From: Goniomonas avonlea | Lineage: Eukaryota; Cryptophyceae; Goniomonadida; Goniomonadaceae | Assembly (NCBI GenBank): GCA_003573635.1 | Contig: QUTJ01031770.1 | Span: forward strand, 1-18,164 | DNA: 18,164 nucleotides | Direction: 5' to 3' | Shown: piece by piece, positions 16,181 to 18,164 of the stretch | Position numbering within the stretch: the stretch's first letter is position 1 | Layout of the letters: every line of letters begins with the position of its first letter | Made by a program: the position numbers and the translations under genes | Notes under the pieces: model-generated | What the model was told of the DNA's origin: nothing | The model's database searches: none | What the model saw: only the letters and a program-made list of their open reading frames with translations

Positions 16181-18164
16181 ATGGGCGCATCGCAATCAAC
16201 AGGTTCAGAACCGCTCGGTGACGAAGCTAAGAAGGCGTTTGACCACCCAGATGGCGTCGAGGTGAGATACAATTGTACGCCAACATTTGTTCCCAACCCA
16301 CAAGAACTTCTTTCACAGATTGCTCGCTCGAACAAGTATCCGCCGACGGCGCTCTGCAAGTACTCGGTATTGCGCCAGGACGACCCTGACAAGGAGCGTG
16401 TCCAAGCCATGCTTCGAGACGGCTTCGAGAGCAAGCGTGAGGATCGTGCTGTTGGTTGTTTCCTCTCCTGTGCAATCGGCGACTCGCTGGGCGCTCCTCT
16501 CGAATTTTCCGCGGTTCGGTACAACTCCTCGGAGCTCAAGGGACTGGAGCAGAAGGAAATTTGGGACTTGGATGGTTATAATCGTTTCAGGTTGAAGCCT
16601 GGGCAGTGGACGGATGACTGCAGCATGGCTCTCTGCATTGCCGATTCTTTGCTTGTCCATCAACAACTAGACTGCTGGGACATTCGCCTTCGTTTTCTCA
16701 ATTGGTGGACCCTCGGGTAAGTTGTCACAATGTGACTTTTGATCAAGAGAGGTCATCTCTTTTTGGACAGATATTGCAATGCATTCGGTTGCGACCCGGA
16801 ATTCCCTGACGGGCGTCAATCGGTTGGACTCGGCGGCAACATCAGTGAATCGATGTCGGAATTCATTCGATCGAAAGTTTGTGGGGGGCACACCAAGGTA
16901 TTAAAGCAGTGTTTTTCGCAGTTTGTGGTTGAGCTTGCATGTAAACTGCTTGTTGCAGGCTGGCGACAAGTTCACGAGTGGGAACGGCAGCTTGATGAGA
17001 CTAGCACCTGTGCCCATTTATTTTGCGTCGGACCTTGATGCGGCGATGAACGCTGCCCGTCAGTCCAGCCTGACAACTCACCAGGTGCGCTGAGAGCTCG
17101 CTCACCTACTCACACGTTGATGACCACAATCAGGGCGAGGAGGCTGCGGAGTGTTGCCGGCTGATGGCATACGTGATCGTGAACGCGATCAACTCTGAGA
17201 ATGACGATCCTTTGTCTGTCTTGGCTGCCCTTCCAGGCGACTTTACATCGCCTCTCTACTCCGTGACCTGCTTGGCCAACAGGTGCGAGCCGCGCTGGGA
17301 GCTGTCCTGGGTTTAGGGTTTAGGTCCTGTCCTAAATGCACTGTGTGATTCGAACGTTTCGTATTCTGAGGCTTGAGTCAAAACTGTGGAATTGACATGT
17401 TGATGGGTGTCTTGTGCGATTCGTTGTGTGTTGGGTGATTCGTTGTGTGTTGGGTGTGTCGAGTGTGTCGTGTGTGAGGTGCGGCACCGCACCACGTGCG
17501 GCTGATTCACTCCTGTCAGCGGTGAGGTCCCAGAACGTTTCCTCGATCCTGACATGGCTTTCAGTGTCGCTGAGAAGCCACATAAGGAAAACCAGAGTTT
17601 GGATCTCGCTGACCGGAACTGGAACTGGCGGCAGGCCCGATATGAGTACGTCTCTCGATCACTGTTGGAAATGCCATCGCATGCCTCTCCTCTGTGTCTC
17701 CCTCTGTGTTTTCCCTCTTGACGACAGAGACCCTGTCTCTCTCCCTCTTCTCCTCGTTTAGGTTCGCGCTCTCCTCTGTCTCCCCCTCCACTTTGTGACA
17801 GTCTCAGATCGTGTCGCCCTCTCCCTTTGTGATCTCCTACTTTGTAACAGTCGGAAAAAATCGTGTGGCCCTCTCCCACGCTCACTCCCCTCTCAGGTAT
17901 GCCCCCGGACGTGCCAGAAAGCAGCCTGGGTATATTGGCTCCTACGCCATGGACGCACTGTGTATGGCGCTACACTGTGCCTGGACCACAAGGAGTGCGT
18001 GCGAGTGCATGCTCAAGGCCGCAAACATGCGTGGAGACGCAGACACAGTTGCTGATATTGCTGGACAGGTTGGTCACAAGCTATAATCAGAAGTATTCTG
18101 GGAGCTCTCTCTCGCTGTGTGTGTCGCTCGCTCGCTCGCTATCTATCGATCGATCTATCTATCT
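16181..18164 (+). CDS. ADP-ribosylglycohydrolase family protein (3' partial)
   Basis: Predicted Mg-dependent hydrolase that removes ADP-ribose from proteins or small molecules. Exons seen are 16181-16716, 16771-16897, 16959-17084, 17134-17282, 17520-17645 and 17897-18068 (412 aa so far). The donor at 18069 leads out of the window, so the C-terminus is missing. Reading on past 18068 meets a stop at 18084-18086 without the expected last helix. Family landmarks are GDSLGAPLE (100-108), the metal-binding T144-D-D146 in GQWTDDCSMAL, SVGLGGNI, TSGNGSLMRLAPVPIYF, SLTTHQGEEAAE, LANSGEVPERF, DRNWNWRQARYEYAP, PGYIGSYAMDALCMALHC, and the second metal site D402-A-D404-T405 in RGDADTVADIAGQ. Both metal motifs are intact, so activity is likely. 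The N-terminus MGASQST fits an N-myristoylation signal (Gly2, Ser6), suggesting membrane attachment. The first 80 residues are an extension before the catalytic domain. Confidence 0.9.
17309..17324. repeat. Interstitial telomere-like tract (TTTAGGG)2
   Basis: GGGTTTAGGGTTTAGG lies in intron 4 of the ADP-ribosylglycohydrolase gene. It is the same repeat class as the tract at 3824-3848, in the opposite orientation. Confidence 0.8.
17418..17455. repeat. 19-bp tandem duplication
   Basis: Two perfect copies of GATTCGTTGTGTGTTGGGT, followed by decaying GTGTCG repeats, in intron 4 of the ADP-ribosylglycohydrolase gene. Confidence 0.9.
17790..17887. repeat. 49-bp imperfect tandem duplication before exon 6
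   Basis: ACTTTGTRACAGTC, then ATCGTGTSGCCCTCTCCC, occurs twice at an offset of 49 bp in intron 5 of the ADP-ribosylglycohydrolase gene, ending next to the pyrimidine tract and acceptor of exon 6. Confidence 0.8.
18124..18164. repeat. Microsatellite (GCTC)n/(ATCT)n at window end
   Basis: CGCT and then ATCT/ATCG tetranucleotide runs continue to the window edge, inside the intron that starts at 18069. Confidence 0.85.

Noticed and set aside
17313-17885. 190-codon minus-strand open frame
   Set aside because: It is antisense to exon 5 and two repeat-rich introns of the ADP-ribosylglycohydrolase gene. Composition is low-complexity and no domain is visible.

Overview
This 18.2 kb window is nuclear DNA of an intron-rich, gene-dense eukaryote. 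Seven protein genes can be assembled from open frames joined at GT-AG introns, and reading phase is kept at every junction used. There is no operon structure, and I see no tRNA, rRNA, transposon or CRISPR array. The gene content (DUSP-type phosphatase, TAF11, DHHC acyltransferase, ADP-ribosylglycohydrolase), introns from about 19 to 580 bp, and two TTTAGGG-like interstitial tracts fit a unicellular protist or alga. The lineage cannot be fixed from the sequence alone.

Layout, with strands alternating at every gene: (1) dual-specificity phosphatase, +, 487-1397, 5 exons; (2) a very large secreted vitellogenin/LLTP-type protein with a long charged coiled-coil tail, -, 10913 down to 1510, about 27 exons and 1770 residues; (3) Ham1/RdgB-type NTP pyrophosphatase, +, 11102-11653, single exon; (4) TAF11, -, 12562 down to 11777, 4 exons; (5) DHHC palmitoyltransferase, +, 12767-14442, 7 exons; (6) two-block ankyrin protein, -, 15784 down to 14684, single exon; (7) ADP-ribosylglycohydrolase, +, 16181 to beyond the window end, at least 6 exons. 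This makes three divergent gene pairs sharing intergenic regions of 188, 204 and 396 bp, and three convergent pairs ending 112, 123 and 241 bp apart.

The genes do not form a pathway. They are mostly housekeeping or signalling functions placed side by side. The standout is gene 2: an animal-type lipoprotein N-terminal module (signal peptide, LPD_N-like beta and helical regions) runs directly into an alanine-rich amphipathic segment and then about 640 residues of Arg/Glu/Lys/Gln-rich predicted coiled coil. Its introns also differ from those of the neighbours. About half start with GTGCGT, and several carry minisatellites, poly-G tracts or telomere-like repeats.
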